DNA from: Photobacterium marinum
Lineage (GTDB): Bacteria; Pseudomonadota; Gammaproteobacteria; Enterobacterales; Vibrionaceae
DNA: 64,000 nt
Direction of reading: 5' to 3'
NCBI RefSeq assembly: GCF_000331515.1
Contig: NZ_AMZO01000038.1
Coordinates: forward strand, 1 to 64,000
Positions within the stretch are counted from its first letter, which is position 1, and each line of letters opens with the position of its first letter. Shown here piece after piece: positions 40,842 to 49,038 of this stretch. The notes under the pieces were generated by a model, which made no database searches, was not told where the DNA came from, and worked only from the letters and a program-made list of their open reading frames with translations. The position numbers and the translations under genes were made by a program.

Positions 40842-41156
40842 ATGAAATTGATAACCACAATTGCTTTACTGTTTGCTGCATTCCTGGTGAATGCAGCAAA
40901 TTTCAATCCCCTGAATATTGGCTGTGACGTTAAAGGCGATACAATCAAATTAGTTATCGCCAATAACACAAGCCATCATGTGAAGCTTAATGTTGTGACT
41001 GGATCAAACAACAGAGTATCTTCAGGTTCGAGCGGAAATTCAGTTAGTTCCTTGTCATTTAGCAAGTCTGATTTTCCAGTTGAACTGAGCAGTACTGTAT
41101 CCAGTACGTTTGTTATAGACAATAACTGTTTCATAGCAGAAAAAAACGCTTCGTAA
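40842..41156 (+). CDS. Small secreted two-Cys protein in the csgC position
   Basis: Exported protein of 104 aa starting 3 nt after the curlin stop, so it is co-expressed. The signal peptide is residues 1-18 (LVNA/AN). The mature part is Ser- and Asn-rich and beta-strand-rich with two cysteines (Cys28 and Cys96) that could form one disulfide, suggesting an Ig-like fold like CsgC/CsgH, which block premature amyloid formation. No convincing sequence identity to CsgC is visible by eye. The last codons and the stop lie inside a terminator hairpin. It could also be a fibre-associated subunit. Confidence 0.6.
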   Translation: MKLITTIALLFAAFLVNAANFNPLNIGCDVKGDTIKLVIANNTSHHVKLNVVTGSNNRVSSGSSGNSVSSLSFSKSDFPVELSSTVSSTFVIDNNCFIAEKNAS

Positions 41157-41166
41157 GAAGCGTTTT
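41141..41166. terminator. Terminator overlapping the end of the csgC-position gene
   Basis: AAAACGCTTC (41143-41152) and GAAGCGTTTT (41157-41166) with a GTAA loop that contains the stop codon (TAA at 41154-41156). It probably also serves the convergent phosphatase gene. Confidence 0.85.
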
Positions 41167-41181
41167 GTGTTTTAGCCTTTT

Positions 41182-41886
41182 TTATTCCCTCTCGGGCAGC
41201 AAACAATACAGTACTGCGGCGCAACCAATAGAGCCAAGCACATCGGTTGGCCAATGCATTCCCAGCCAGATTCGACTTACGCCAACACCAATTGCCCAAA
41301 GAATAAGGATTCCTGCCGGAATGAAGTTTTTTCTGCGACAGAAGAAACCGCCCCAGAAAACGACACAAATTGCTGCAAAAATCGTATGGCCAGAAGGGAA
41401 GGAGTAGTTAGTTTCTCCCTGCCAGTGTGATGTCCGCCAATAACTGACACTGTTCGTTGCTGCCTCAATTGCTGCATCTTTCTCTGCGTTAGTCAATTGG
41501 TAGAAGCCTGTTGCTGATTCAACAATGCCCAGGCTTTGTAACTGATAAGAGTACGGGCGGGGGACTTCGGTGAACTGCTTTAATGCCGTTTTGGCGGCGA
41601 AACTTAAAACCAGCAAAACAGCAAATTGAGTAATCAGTATGAATACTTTTTTTCTCGGTAATTTCAATAGAAATGGGATAAGAGAGAGTATTGCCACAGT
41701 GACCAGAAAACCAGGGTTACCGGCAGAGCCTGTCAGCAGAGAAAAAACAGCTCCTGTCACATCACTGACTTCGCCGATCAGTGTCGGTTTTGAGAAGAAC
41801 ATCAGAATGCCTGACATGGTGGTGGCATAAATCAACAGCGCAATAAATCCCGGTATTTTTTTTGTTATGAATGAGGAAGTTAGCAT
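41182..41886 (-). CDS. pgpB: PAP2 phosphatase, PgpB-like
   Basis: Integral-membrane lipid phosphatase of 234 aa with about six TM segments. The three PAP2 motifs are intact: KQFTEVPRP (K-x6-RP), SFPSGHT and SRIWLGMHWPTDVLG. E. coli PgpB (254 aa) dephosphorylates phosphatidylglycerol phosphate and undecaprenyl pyrophosphate; the size and the extended periplasmic segment between motifs 1 and 2 fit that group. The assignment to PgpB rather than another PAP2 protein is moderate. It is convergent with the curli locus. Confidence 0.75.
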   Translation of the reverse strand: MLTSSFITKKIPGFIALLIYATTMSGILMFFSKPTLIGEVSDVTGAVFSLLTGSAGNPGFLVTVAILSLIPFLLKLPRKKVFILITQFAVLLVLSFAAKTALKQFTEVPRPYSYQLQSLGIVESATGFYQLTNAEKDAAIEAATNSVSYWRTSHWQGETNYSFPSGHTIFAAICVVFWGGFFCRRKNFIPAGILILWAIGVGVSRIWLGMHWPTDVLGSIGCAAVLYCLLPERE

Positions 41887-42244
41887 TTTGAACTTTGAAA
41901 GAAGAAATATGAGAATGAATTCTAACAGAGCCTAGAGATGTTCATGTGAAATTAATGTCATTTCACATGGATTTGCTGTGTGCTTGTTGATTTTTTGCAC
42001 ATTGGCATGAAAACAGTAGAGTCATTAGTGATGGCTAATTATTTCGTGCTCTAACTATTTAACGATACTCTTAACTCGTTAACATCACGCATAATTTCCC
42101 GTTCGTAATGTGTCAGGCACTGCTTTGGCTCACGTTTTTTGAGATAAATCAAAGTTTTTTTTTGGGGAATAAAATCATTTTTTGCTGGTTATATAGGCTC
42201 TAAGCTGCTAATGTGCTGCCCCTCACATTAATAGTGAGAATATT
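41887..42244. other. 358-bp divergent region with an FNR-like box
   Basis: Between the PgpB-like gene (left) and the BCCT carrier gene (right). It contains the FNR/CRP-like sequence at 42139-42152; otherwise it is AT-rich with no coding frame. Confidence 0.55.
42139..42152. promoter_or_regulatory. FNR-like box
   Basis: TTGAGATAAATCAA matches the FNR consensus TTGAT-N4-ATCAA at 9 of 10 positions. It lies 93 bp before the BCCT carrier start, suggesting oxygen-linked control. Confidence 0.4.
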
Positions 42245-43801
42245 ATGCACAGTTCTACACATAAGGTTGGTGATAAATTAGTTCCAACTCTAACGATTGG
42301 GTTTATTAGTTTATTCCTCCTTTCCTCGCTCATTGACTTGTCGCTTGTATCGAGTGTCATTCAGTCAATGTTCTCCTTTGTCACTGCACAGTTCGGCGCC
42401 TTCTGGCAATGGCTGATGGTGGTAAATTTCGCTCTTGCTCTCATCATTGCGGTATCCCGGTACGGAAAAATCCGAATGGGAGCTCAGCCAAAACCAACCA
42501 TCGGTACTTTTCGCTGGCTTGCGATGATTATGTGTACTCTGTTGGCAGGGGGCGGGGTTTTCTGGTCTGCAGCTGAGCCTATCTACCATTTCATAACACC
42601 GCCACCAAGTTTTCCACTGGCGACTGGCTCAACAGTTGACGCAGTTACGCCTGCGCTGAGTCAGAGCTTTTTGCACTGGGGCTTTCTGGCCTGGTCTGTG
42701 CTTGGTACGCTAGCGACAATTGTGCTGATGTATGCGCATTACCAAGCCGGTGTTAAGTTGCGTCCACGAGCGCTGCTTTACCCATTACTTGGCACCAAGC
42801 TTGAAAATCATTGGTTTGGTTCTGTTGTCGATACTTGCTCTGTGATTGCGGTAGCTGCTGGTACTATTGGGCCAATCGGATTTCTTGCATCACAGTTGGG
42901 TTACAGCCTTGAATCTGTTGTCGGGCTAGAGAATAGCGTTAATAACCAGTTGGCGATTCTTGCTGCTGTTGTGGCAGCTTATGCAATGTCGGCTTTCTCC
43001 GGCATGGATAAAGGCCTTCAGTGGTTGAGTCGTGTTAACGTTATCGGTGCATTTGCCTTGTTGATGGCGATGTTGGTTTTTGGACCGACACAATTTATTT
43101 TCGAGCAATTTGGCGCAGCATTCGGAGAATACCTGCATCAATTGCCAACAATGAGCCTGAATACATCAGCGCCGGCGTGGAACGCGTGGTGGACTTGGTT
43201 CTTCTGGGGATGGTTTATTGGCTTTGCTCCGATGATGGCCATTTTCATCGCACGAATTTCAGAAGGACGTACCATTCGCGAGTTAATCATTACTGTCGCA
43301 ATTGGTGCGCCGATCGTGACAAACTTCTGGTTTACCGTACTTGGCGGCACAGGTATCTTTTTTGAGCTTCAAATGCCGGGAAGTATCTCCGGACCACTTG
43401 AAGCGGCAGGTTTGCCTGCTGTGTTACTGGCGTCATTGTCGCAACTGCCTTTCAGCAGTGTATTAGTACCGGCGTTTCTGGTATTAACAACGACCTTTGT
43501 TGTTACAACCGGTGACTCAATGGCCTATGCCATTTCTATGGTTGTATCCGGTGACAGTGAGCCAAGTAAGTATCAGCGACTGTTCTGGGCGATTGTGATG
43601 GGATGTGTGGCCGCAGTGTTGTTGGTGGCCGGTGATGGTGGCCTAAACGCATTGCAGTCATTCATTGTGATTACAGCAGTGCCGGTATCTTTGCTTGTTG
43701 CAGCGACACTGATAACTGGACCGATGGCCGTTCTGCGAATGAATCAACAGAAAAATCAGCAGACTTGGGAAGAACCGCAGGTCGTGAACTCTAATTACTG
43801 A
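42245..43801 (+). CDS. BCCT-family transporter
   Basis: Inner-membrane carrier of 518 aa with about 12 hydrophobic segments. The BCCT signature is AGGGVFWSAAEPIYHF, and the second conserved stretch is WTWFFWGWFIGFAPMMAIFIARISEGRTIREL. The aromatic-rich core (WxWxFWxW) suggests a quaternary-ammonium ligand such as betaine, choline or carnitine; the exact substrate is not readable. The N- and C-terminal extensions are short, so the osmosensing tail of BetP is missing. GTGAG lies upstream of the ATG. It is divergent from the PgpB-like gene and convergent with a di-haem cytochrome gene. Confidence 0.9.
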   Translation: MHSSTHKVGDKLVPTLTIGFISLFLLSSLIDLSLVSSVIQSMFSFVTAQFGAFWQWLMVVNFALALIIAVSRYGKIRMGAQPKPTIGTFRWLAMIMCTLLAGGGVFWSAAEPIYHFITPPPSFPLATGSTVDAVTPALSQSFLHWGFLAWSVLGTLATIVLMYAHYQAGVKLRPRALLYPLLGTKLENHWFGSVVDTCSVIAVAAGTIGPIGFLASQLGYSLESVVGLENSVNNQLAILAAVVAAYAMSAFSGMDKGLQWLSRVNVIGAFALLMAMLVFGPTQFIFEQFGAAFGEYLHQLPTMSLNTSAPAWNAWWTWFFWGWFIGFAPMMAIFIARISEGRTIRELIITVAIGAPIVTNFWFTVLGGTGIFFELQMPGSISGPLEAAGLPAVLLASLSQLPFSSVLVPAFLVLTTTFVVTTGDSMAYAISMVVSGDSEPSKYQRLFWAIVMGCVAAVLLVAGDGGLNALQSFIVITAVPVSLLVAATLITGPMAVLRMNQQKNQQTWEEPQVVNSNY

Positions 43802-43832
43802 GCCGGATTACTTCTGCTTTGTTGAACCGATT

Positions 43833-43867
43833 AAAGCCGGTAGTTGATATCATCAGCTACCGGCTTT
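43833..43867. terminator. Bidirectional hairpin between BCCT and cytochrome genes
   Basis: AAAGCCGGTAG (43833-43843) and CTACCGGCTTT (43857-43867), a perfect 11-bp stem. Confidence 0.8.
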
Positions 43868-43876
43868 GCGCTTAAG

Positions 43877-45340
43877 CTAGTGACGAGTCAACCTTTTCTC
43901 ATCATATTTCTTCGACTTATAGGGTTTTGGTTCTTGAACAATCGTTGTGTCTGACAATGTTTTCAGATAGGCGACAATGGCTGCTTCATCTTCAGGGGTT
44001 AATCCCAGATTGCCGATAAAGCCTAATGCTGAAGTATCACCGAATTCCGGCAGAGGCCAACAATCGTTTGCTAGAGCTTGTTTCTCCGTTGCTTCTGGTA
44101 TTCCCTTGCTCTCACAAGATGGCTTGGCAATCGCTGTATTGTAGAAGTGAACAATACTTTCAAGGCTCTTAAAGTAACCGTTATGAGCATAAGCTTTTGT
44201 TGTACCCTTACCTAATCGCAAATCTACATTGCGTAATGTTGGCGTTTTATGGCTGCCAAGGTGGAACGGATTGGACAATTCTTCCATTGACTCTGTTGTA
44301 GCATGTAGCCCTTTATCTGGTTCTGGTCGACCAGGGATCTCATAGTTTCTCGGGGTACCTATGTTGTGGTAACTGTCATCTGTATACCGTTCGAATTTTG
44401 ATGTTCCGTCTCGGTTTCCTCCACGGTGGCAGAAGCCGCAGCGACCTTGACCAAACTGAAGATCATCTCGGTTTTCAGCTACACCATAAAACAGGTCATG
44501 CCCCATGTTTTCCTGGTCTGTGAAATCATCCAGAGGAAACTTTCCGTCAGCATCTTTTTTTAAAGCAAAGTCTCGCTTAGAGTCGTATGGGTTATTTTCG
44601 TAAGACATTTGCCATGCGCCGAGAGAAACAGCAAAGCGGGCGAATACCTCATCAATACCTTTTTCCTTACAATCTAGCTCTAACCCCCATGTATATTTAT
44701 AAAGCTCAGCACCCCATTTCGTGTCAGCCACAAGCTTACAAGTGTCAATTTTCCCTTGCGTGCCTTCACCGACTCCTTGCTCTACGGGGTTGATAAAGGG
44801 ACTGGCATGAGCTTGGTCTGTCATTGGCCCTTTGTATTTGCTATATAACTCTTTGTAGTGATCATTAATGAAGATGTTCAGCCCGTCTGTTGAATCGCCT
44901 TTTGCCCGTCCGTTCCAGAAAGCGCCACCACATACACCGGTAGGGAATCGCCCACAGCTTGTTAAGTTTGGTAGTCCGTTTACCTGACCATCTAAGGTTA
45001 AGAATTGGACATACTTATTTGTTGGTGGTTTGAGGTTACCAACGGTGTGTGGATCTGCGCCCGTTACTGCGACCTGTTTTTTGTTCACGCCTGAGACACC
45101 ATTCACACCTCCGGCCGCAGGAAGATGACAAGAAGAGCATGACTGTCTTGTCGGATCTGAAATATTTGCAAAGAATAAGCGTTTACCAAATTCTTCAATA
45201 TAGGTGAGATCCGATTCATCAGCCTGAACATTTGTCGTGATTAAAGTGATTCCAATGAAAAGACCTAGTGAGGTAAAGAGTGTTCGTTTGGTTGTTGCAA
45301 CCTTAATAGGTTGACTATTCCTGAGAGTTAATTGAGTCAT
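43877..45340 (-). CDS. Di-haem cytochrome c peroxidase/MauG-family protein (copy 1)
   Basis: Periplasmic di-haem c-type cytochrome of about 487 aa. The signal peptide ends at NVQA/DE. Haem sites are CSSCH (Cys68-His72) near the N-terminus and CGFCH in the second half, the layout of bacterial cytochrome c peroxidases and MauG-like enzymes. Family segments include GADPHTVGNLKPPTN, AFWNGRA, HNGYFKSLESIVHFYNT and ALGFIGNLGLTPEDEAAIVAYLKTL. The ATG at 45340 is chosen because the next paralogue has the same leader and start (AAGGTGCAA upstream, MTQ). It reduces peroxide or oxidises an unknown substrate. It is one of a tandem pair. Confidence 0.85.
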   Translation of the reverse strand: MTQLTLRNSQPIKVATTKRTLFTSLGLFIGITLITTNVQADESDLTYIEEFGKRLFFANISDPTRQSCSSCHLPAAGGVNGVSGVNKKQVAVTGADPHTVGNLKPPTNKYVQFLTLDGQVNGLPNLTSCGRFPTGVCGGAFWNGRAKGDSTDGLNIFINDHYKELYSKYKGPMTDQAHASPFINPVEQGVGEGTQGKIDTCKLVADTKWGAELYKYTWGLELDCKEKGIDEVFARFAVSLGAWQMSYENNPYDSKRDFALKKDADGKFPLDDFTDQENMGHDLFYGVAENRDDLQFGQGRCGFCHRGGNRDGTSKFERYTDDSYHNIGTPRNYEIPGRPEPDKGLHATTESMEELSNPFHLGSHKTPTLRNVDLRLGKGTTKAYAHNGYFKSLESIVHFYNTAIAKPSCESKGIPEATEKQALANDCWPLPEFGDTSALGFIGNLGLTPEDEAAIVAYLKTLSDTTIVQEPKPYKSKKYDEKRLTRH

Positions 45341-45810
45341 TATTTTGCACCTTATGCATAAGATGATTCTATAAATTGACCAGCCATAATGAGATGATGT
45401 TTTATCCACCATTTTCTGTTATTAAATTGCGTTGCACTATTCAAGGAAAAATTAGTCCTTCCAAAACAGAGACAATTCTCAGAGTTAATAACAATAAGAA
45501 AATAGTGTCATTATTTTGCCTGAGTTTATAAAGTGAAAGATATGAGAGGTTTGTGGCTTGCTTTTGATAGGGGGAGTCGTGTTAACGTAATTAAATTGTG
45601 TCAGGAAGGTAAATTGGTTTTCTAATCAGTATGAAGTGAGATGTTAAATATCTATCTATGTTGTTTTTTTATGAAAGGTAATTCTATGATTATTTTATTC
45701 GGTCTTAATTTGTTTGTGTAAATTATCTAGTCCGGTTAATTTTGAATTAAGTGAGGCTCAGTTGCTAATTCATTTATTAGCACTGATGGCCTCACTTTAA
45801 ATGGTCTTTC
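45341..45810. other. 470-bp spacer between the paired cytochrome genes
   Basis: Contains the leader of copy 1 (up to 45412 or beyond) and, at 45750-45796, the terminator-like hairpin of copy 2. The middle part (45430-45740) shows no coding frame. It presumably holds the promoter of copy 1. Confidence 0.55.
45750..45796 (-). terminator. Long imperfect hairpin after cytochrome copy 2
   Basis: AGTGAGGC...TCAGTTGCTAA pairs with TTAGCACTGATGGCCTCACT, about 18 paired bases with small bulges, 14 nt after the stop. A T-rich tract is weak. Confidence 0.6.
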
Positions 45811-47250
45811 TTATTTCAGTCGGGATTCATCAAAGTCACCTGACTTATATGGATGAAGTTCTTCAACAACACTGTTGTCGGTTAGTGTTTTGAGATAGGC
45901 AACAATAGCCGCTTCGTCGGATGCTGACAAACCAAGATTTCCAATAAATCCCAGGGCAGAGGTATCTCGAAATTCTGGTTCAGGCCAGCAATCACTCGCC
46001 AGCGCTTGTTTTTCTGTTGCTTGTAAAATACCTTTACTCTCGCAGGTTGGCTTGATAATAGCCGTGTTATAAAAGTGTACAATGCTCTCTATGCTTTTGA
46101 ACCAGCCATTGTGTCCGTAGGCTTTTGTAAAGCCGCCACCGGGACGTTGATCCAGATTACGCAATGTTGGTGTTTTATGGGAACCCTTATGAGCCGGATT
46201 TCCTGTTGTTGCCTCAAGGCCGATGTCAGGTGCAGGGCTACCCGGGATTTCATAGTTTCTCGGAACACCAATGTTGTGATAGCTATCATCAGTGTAACGT
46301 TCAAATTCACCTGTTCCGTCGGCAATACTGCTCAGGTGACAGAATACGCATCTGGCTTGACCAAAGCCAAGGTCATCACGGTTCTCTGCTACACCATAAA
46401 ACAGATCATGACCGAGGTTTTCCTCATCGGTAAAATCATCTAACGGGAATGAACCATCGGCATCATTTTTCAGAGCTATATCGCGTTTTGAGTCGAAGGT
46501 ATTATTTTCATAGGACATCTGCCATGCGCCTAACGACACCGCTAGTCTTGCAAAAACTTCATCTATGGATTGCTCATTGCAGCTGAGTTCAAGTCCCCAG
46601 GCAAAGTTATACAGCTCTGATCCCCATTTGGTTGCAGCTACTTGTTCACATACTGCAATTTTGTCTGTCTTACCTTGCTCTACCGGATTAACGAAAGGGC
46701 TGGCGTGAGCCTGATCTGTAACAGGACCTAAATATTTACTGTACATTTCCTTGTATTTGTCACTAACGAAAATATCGATGTTATCGATTGAGTCACCTTT
46801 GGCTCTACCATTCCAAAAAGCACCACCACATGTAAAAGTAGGGAATGAACCACAATTACTAAAACGGGGCAGACCCTGAACGTTACGACTTTGATCAAGG
46901 AATTGAACGTATTTATTTGTAGGCGGTTTTAGCGTGCCGACAGTATGTGGGTCAGCGCCGGTGACGGCGACTTGATGTTTATTTACTCCTGATACGCCAT
47001 TGGTACCACCAGCTTCAGGTAAATGGCATGAAGAGCATGACATTCTTTCAGGGTCTGAAATGTTTTCAAAGAATAATCTTTTTCCTAATTCTTCAATATA
47101 TGTCAGCTCTGATTCATGTGATTTAGCTAAAGATTGAAATGAGTAAAAAAAAGTACCATATATAAATACTAAAAATGCATTTTTAAAAAAAGAACTCTTA
47201 TTTTGTTTTCTTATAGTTGTTGACATTGAAATGGGGATTGATTGAGTCAT
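45811..47250 (-). CDS. Di-haem cytochrome c peroxidase/MauG-family protein (copy 2)
   Basis: Close paralogue of the downstream gene, 479 aa, with the same domain order and haem motifs: CSSCH (Cys72-His76) and CVFCH. It keeps GADPHTVGTLKPPTN, AFWNGRAKGDS and ALGFIGNLGLSASDEAAIVAYLKTL. Differences concentrate in the signal peptide and in one short deletion before HKGSHKTPTL. The second motif has His-Leu where copy 1 has His-Arg. Both genes share the leader AAGGTGCAA before MTQ, so promoter-proximal DNA was duplicated too. Two enzymes may differ in substrate or redox potential. Confidence 0.85.
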   Translation of the reverse strand: MTQSIPISMSTTIRKQNKSSFFKNAFLVFIYGTFFYSFQSLAKSHESELTYIEELGKRLFFENISDPERMSCSSCHLPEAGGTNGVSGVNKHQVAVTGADPHTVGTLKPPTNKYVQFLDQSRNVQGLPRFSNCGSFPTFTCGGAFWNGRAKGDSIDNIDIFVSDKYKEMYSKYLGPVTDQAHASPFVNPVEQGKTDKIAVCEQVAATKWGSELYNFAWGLELSCNEQSIDEVFARLAVSLGAWQMSYENNTFDSKRDIALKNDADGSFPLDDFTDEENLGHDLFYGVAENRDDLGFGQARCVFCHLSSIADGTGEFERYTDDSYHNIGVPRNYEIPGSPAPDIGLEATTGNPAHKGSHKTPTLRNLDQRPGGGFTKAYGHNGWFKSIESIVHFYNTAIIKPTCESKGILQATEKQALASDCWPEPEFRDTSALGFIGNLGLSASDEAAIVAYLKTLTDNSVVEELHPYKSGDFDESRLK

Positions 47251-47730
47251 TCTATTGCACCTTATTTCGGAAGTTATTTTGTTAGGTTGTTACATGCAAT
47301 AAGCTCATCGCAGAACTCAAATGAAAGTACCTAGCCAACTTTCGTGAGCTCTAATTGGGAATATAGGGCTGGCGGAAGAAATCATTTCTCATTTTTGAGA
47401 AAGGAGCGGGTAAATATGGTTTTCTTTTATGTTGTTGAATAAATGGTGATTTGTTGTTTTTGTCTTATTGGCAAGAATGAGTGTAGAAAATATCGTGCAA
47501 TATTGATGGTAATTTGAATGACTATTCATGCAAAAAAAGTTTTTAACATTACACTCTCTGTTGTTTTTGTCTTTGTGCTCAGGCAGGGTTGTAAGTTGAT
47601 ATGTGGAAATTAAATTTTCCATTTGGTTTTAAAAGGCCTCGTGCTGAGGCCTTTTCGATTAATTTAAATCCGAATGGCTATATATCCGGCTTAGCTGTAA
47701 ATACTTTTTTGACTAATTTTACAGTCATCG
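47251..47730. other. 480-bp intergenic region upstream of the cytochrome pair
   Basis: Holds the cytochrome copy 2 promoter and, at 47631-47655, a strong terminator hairpin. The rest (47290-47620) is AT-rich; I see no open frame with a ribosome binding site. Confidence 0.55.
47631..47655. terminator. Bidirectional terminator (downstream of rsgA-like gene)
   Basis: AAAAGGCCTC (47631-47640) and GAGGCCTTTT (47646-47655) with a GTGCT loop, 76 nt after the RsgA-like stop. Confidence 0.85.
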
Positions 47731-48771
47731 TTATCCATTTTTTTGTCTCCTTTTTTCCTTTTGGTAGGCTTTGCATAATTTGCCGAATGCTCGATCATTC
47801 GCGCGCCTTTCAGCAAGTGTTGCGCCGTTAAATGCCTGCTCACGATTCAGCTTGTGGTAGTTATTCAGCCGTCTTTCGTCTAAATCGCCATTTGCTATTG
47901 CCAACTGAACAGCACAGCCAGGTTCATTGTTGTGCTGACAGTCCGAGAATCGACATTGTTCCGCTAGCAGGCTGATATCAGCAAAGGTTGTGTCCAGCCC
48001 TTGTTCACAATCAGCGAGTTGAAGCTCTCGCATTCCCGGAGTGTCCAGTAACAGCCCTCCAGCCGGAGTCAGATGAAGAGACCTGGAGGTTGTGGTGTGA
48101 CGTCCCTTGCTGTCATCTTCTCGAATACCGCCGGTTTGTTGGATTTCAGAGCCCTGAAGGGTATTGATCAGGGTTGATTTCCCTGCGCCAGATGAGCCCA
48201 GAAAGGCAACTGTTTTACCATGTCGACACCATGAGCTGAGAACAGAAGCACTGTCCGGCTCAAGGCCGTTAACAGCTTCGACCATCAGCATGGGATCAAG
48301 TTGTTGTACCTGCTGAACATATTGTGCTGGGTCATCACACAGATCAGCTTTGGTCAGTACGATGACAGGTTCGACACCGGCTTCGTTAGCGAGAGTCAGA
48401 TAGCGTTCGATACGATTGAGGTTAAAGTCATTATTCATTGAACAAACGATGAATACCGTATCAATATTGGCTGCAATTAACTGTGAATCCACTTTACTGC
48501 CAGCTGCTTTTCGACTGAATAAAGAGCTTCGCTCAAGTTGTCGAACAAACTGATTCGTTTGAGATAGCAGAATCCAGTCACCTACAGTAAGGGGAGGCAT
48601 GTTGGCGGTGACAGGCAGGTTTTGTTCACCAGACTCAGTCATGAGAGCAAGCTGACTACGATGCTGAGCCATCACTCTTGCTGTATGAACGGTTTCCCAC
48701 TCATCAAGAGAGAGTTGTTGTTGAAAAAAAGGTTTCCATCCAAGTTCAGACAAGAAAATAGATTTACACAT
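47731..48771 (-). CDS. rsgA: RsgA-like circularly permuted GTPase (second copy type)
   Basis: GTPase linked to maturation of the small ribosomal subunit. 346 aa: N-terminal OB-fold (TVGDWILLSQTNQFVRQLERSSLFSR), then the permuted G-domain with G4 (LTKAD) before G1 (GSSGAGKSTLIN) and G3 (DTPGMRE), then the zinc knuckle CRFSDCQHNNEPGC. These are the RsgA hallmarks. Vibrionaceae often have two RsgA proteins; this one lies away from the classical psd/orn neighbourhood and looks like the accessory paralogue. A structured leader with a possible short peptide precedes it (annotated separately). AGGGG lies 9 nt upstream of the ATG. Confidence 0.85.
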   Translation of the reverse strand: MCKSIFLSELGWKPFFQQQLSLDEWETVHTARVMAQHRSQLALMTESGEQNLPVTANMPPLTVGDWILLSQTNQFVRQLERSSLFSRKAAGSKVDSQLIAANIDTVFIVCSMNNDFNLNRIERYLTLANEAGVEPVIVLTKADLCDDPAQYVQQVQQLDPMLMVEAVNGLEPDSASVLSSWCRHGKTVAFLGSSGAGKSTLINTLQGSEIQQTGGIREDDSKGRHTTTSRSLHLTPAGGLLLDTPGMRELQLADCEQGLDTTFADISLLAEQCRFSDCQHNNEPGCAVQLAIANGDLDERRLNNYHKLNREQAFNGATLAERRANDRAFGKLCKAYQKEKRRQKNG

Positions 48772-48781
48772 TACAGATTTA

Positions 48782-48826
48782 CCCCTGACGCGTTATGCGT
48801 CATAAAAGAATTTTGATGTTCAGGGG
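48782..48826 (-). promoter_or_regulatory. Hairpin able to mask the rsgA-like ribosome binding site
   Basis: CCCCTGA (48782-48788) pairs with TCAGGGG (48820-48826); on the minus strand the latter arm is CCCCTGA and the former TCAGGGG, which contains the AGGGG SD just before the start at 48771. A competing inner stem TGACGC (48786-48791)/GCGTCA (48797-48802) overlaps it. Confidence 0.45.
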
Positions 48827-48836
48827 CAAGATTGGC

Positions 48837-48853
48837 CCCGGTATAAGACCGGG
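48837..48853 (-). promoter_or_regulatory. Leader hairpin downstream of the putative leader peptide
   Basis: CCCGGT (48837-48842) and ACCGGG (48848-48853) with a 5-nt loop, between the 15-codon frame and the RsgA-like gene. No T-run follows, so it is not a plain terminator. Confidence 0.45.
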
Positions 48854-48867
48854 CAAGAGGGAGAGGG

Positions 48868-48915
48868 TTAGATTTGGTTGTCTCGCTCAGCCCGGTTAGT
48901 TTTTACTACAATCAT
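48868..48915 (-). CDS. Putative 15-aa leader peptide before the rsgA-like gene
   Basis: Short frame of 15 codons and a stop with a near-perfect SD (GGAGG) 8 nt upstream of its ATG: MIVVKTNRAERDNQI. It lies about 100 nt before the RsgA-like start, in a leader that also holds the hairpins at 48837-48853 and 48782-48826. This is the layout of a leader-peptide attenuator or of antibiotic-inducible translation control. The peptide has no run of one amino acid, so the signal it would read is unclear. The strong SD argues that it is translated. Confidence 0.45.
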   Translation of the reverse strand: MIVVKTNRAERDNQI

Positions 48916-48943
48916 CAAAATTTCCTCCGTTAGTTGATATAAG

Positions 48944-48976
48944 GGTTGTATTAGTTAATAAATAGCTAATACAACC
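48944..48976. repeat. Inverted repeat A upstream of the leader peptide
   Basis: GGTTGTATTAG (48944-48954) and CTAATACAACC (48966-48976), perfect 11-bp arms with an 11-nt loop. The right arm overlaps the left arm of the next inverted repeat. Confidence 0.6.
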
Positions 48977-49027
48977 GTCAGAACTTAACAAAAGTTTGGC
49001 TCTAATACCATAGGTGTTCTGACGGTT
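48973..49027. repeat. Inverted repeat B upstream of the leader peptide
   Basis: AACCGTCAGAAC (48973-48984) and GTTCTGACGGTT (49016-49027), perfect 12-bp arms around 31 nt, immediately after the dgcA stop. Its left arm shares four bases (48973-48976) with inverted repeat A, so the two stems cannot both be complete. Confidence 0.6.
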
Positions 49028-49038
49028 GCTCGTTTTTA

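Noticed and set aside
48973..49027. Integron attC site
   Set aside because: The arms lack the R'/R'' core sequences (GTTRRRY / RYYYAAC) and no integrase or cassette array is nearby.
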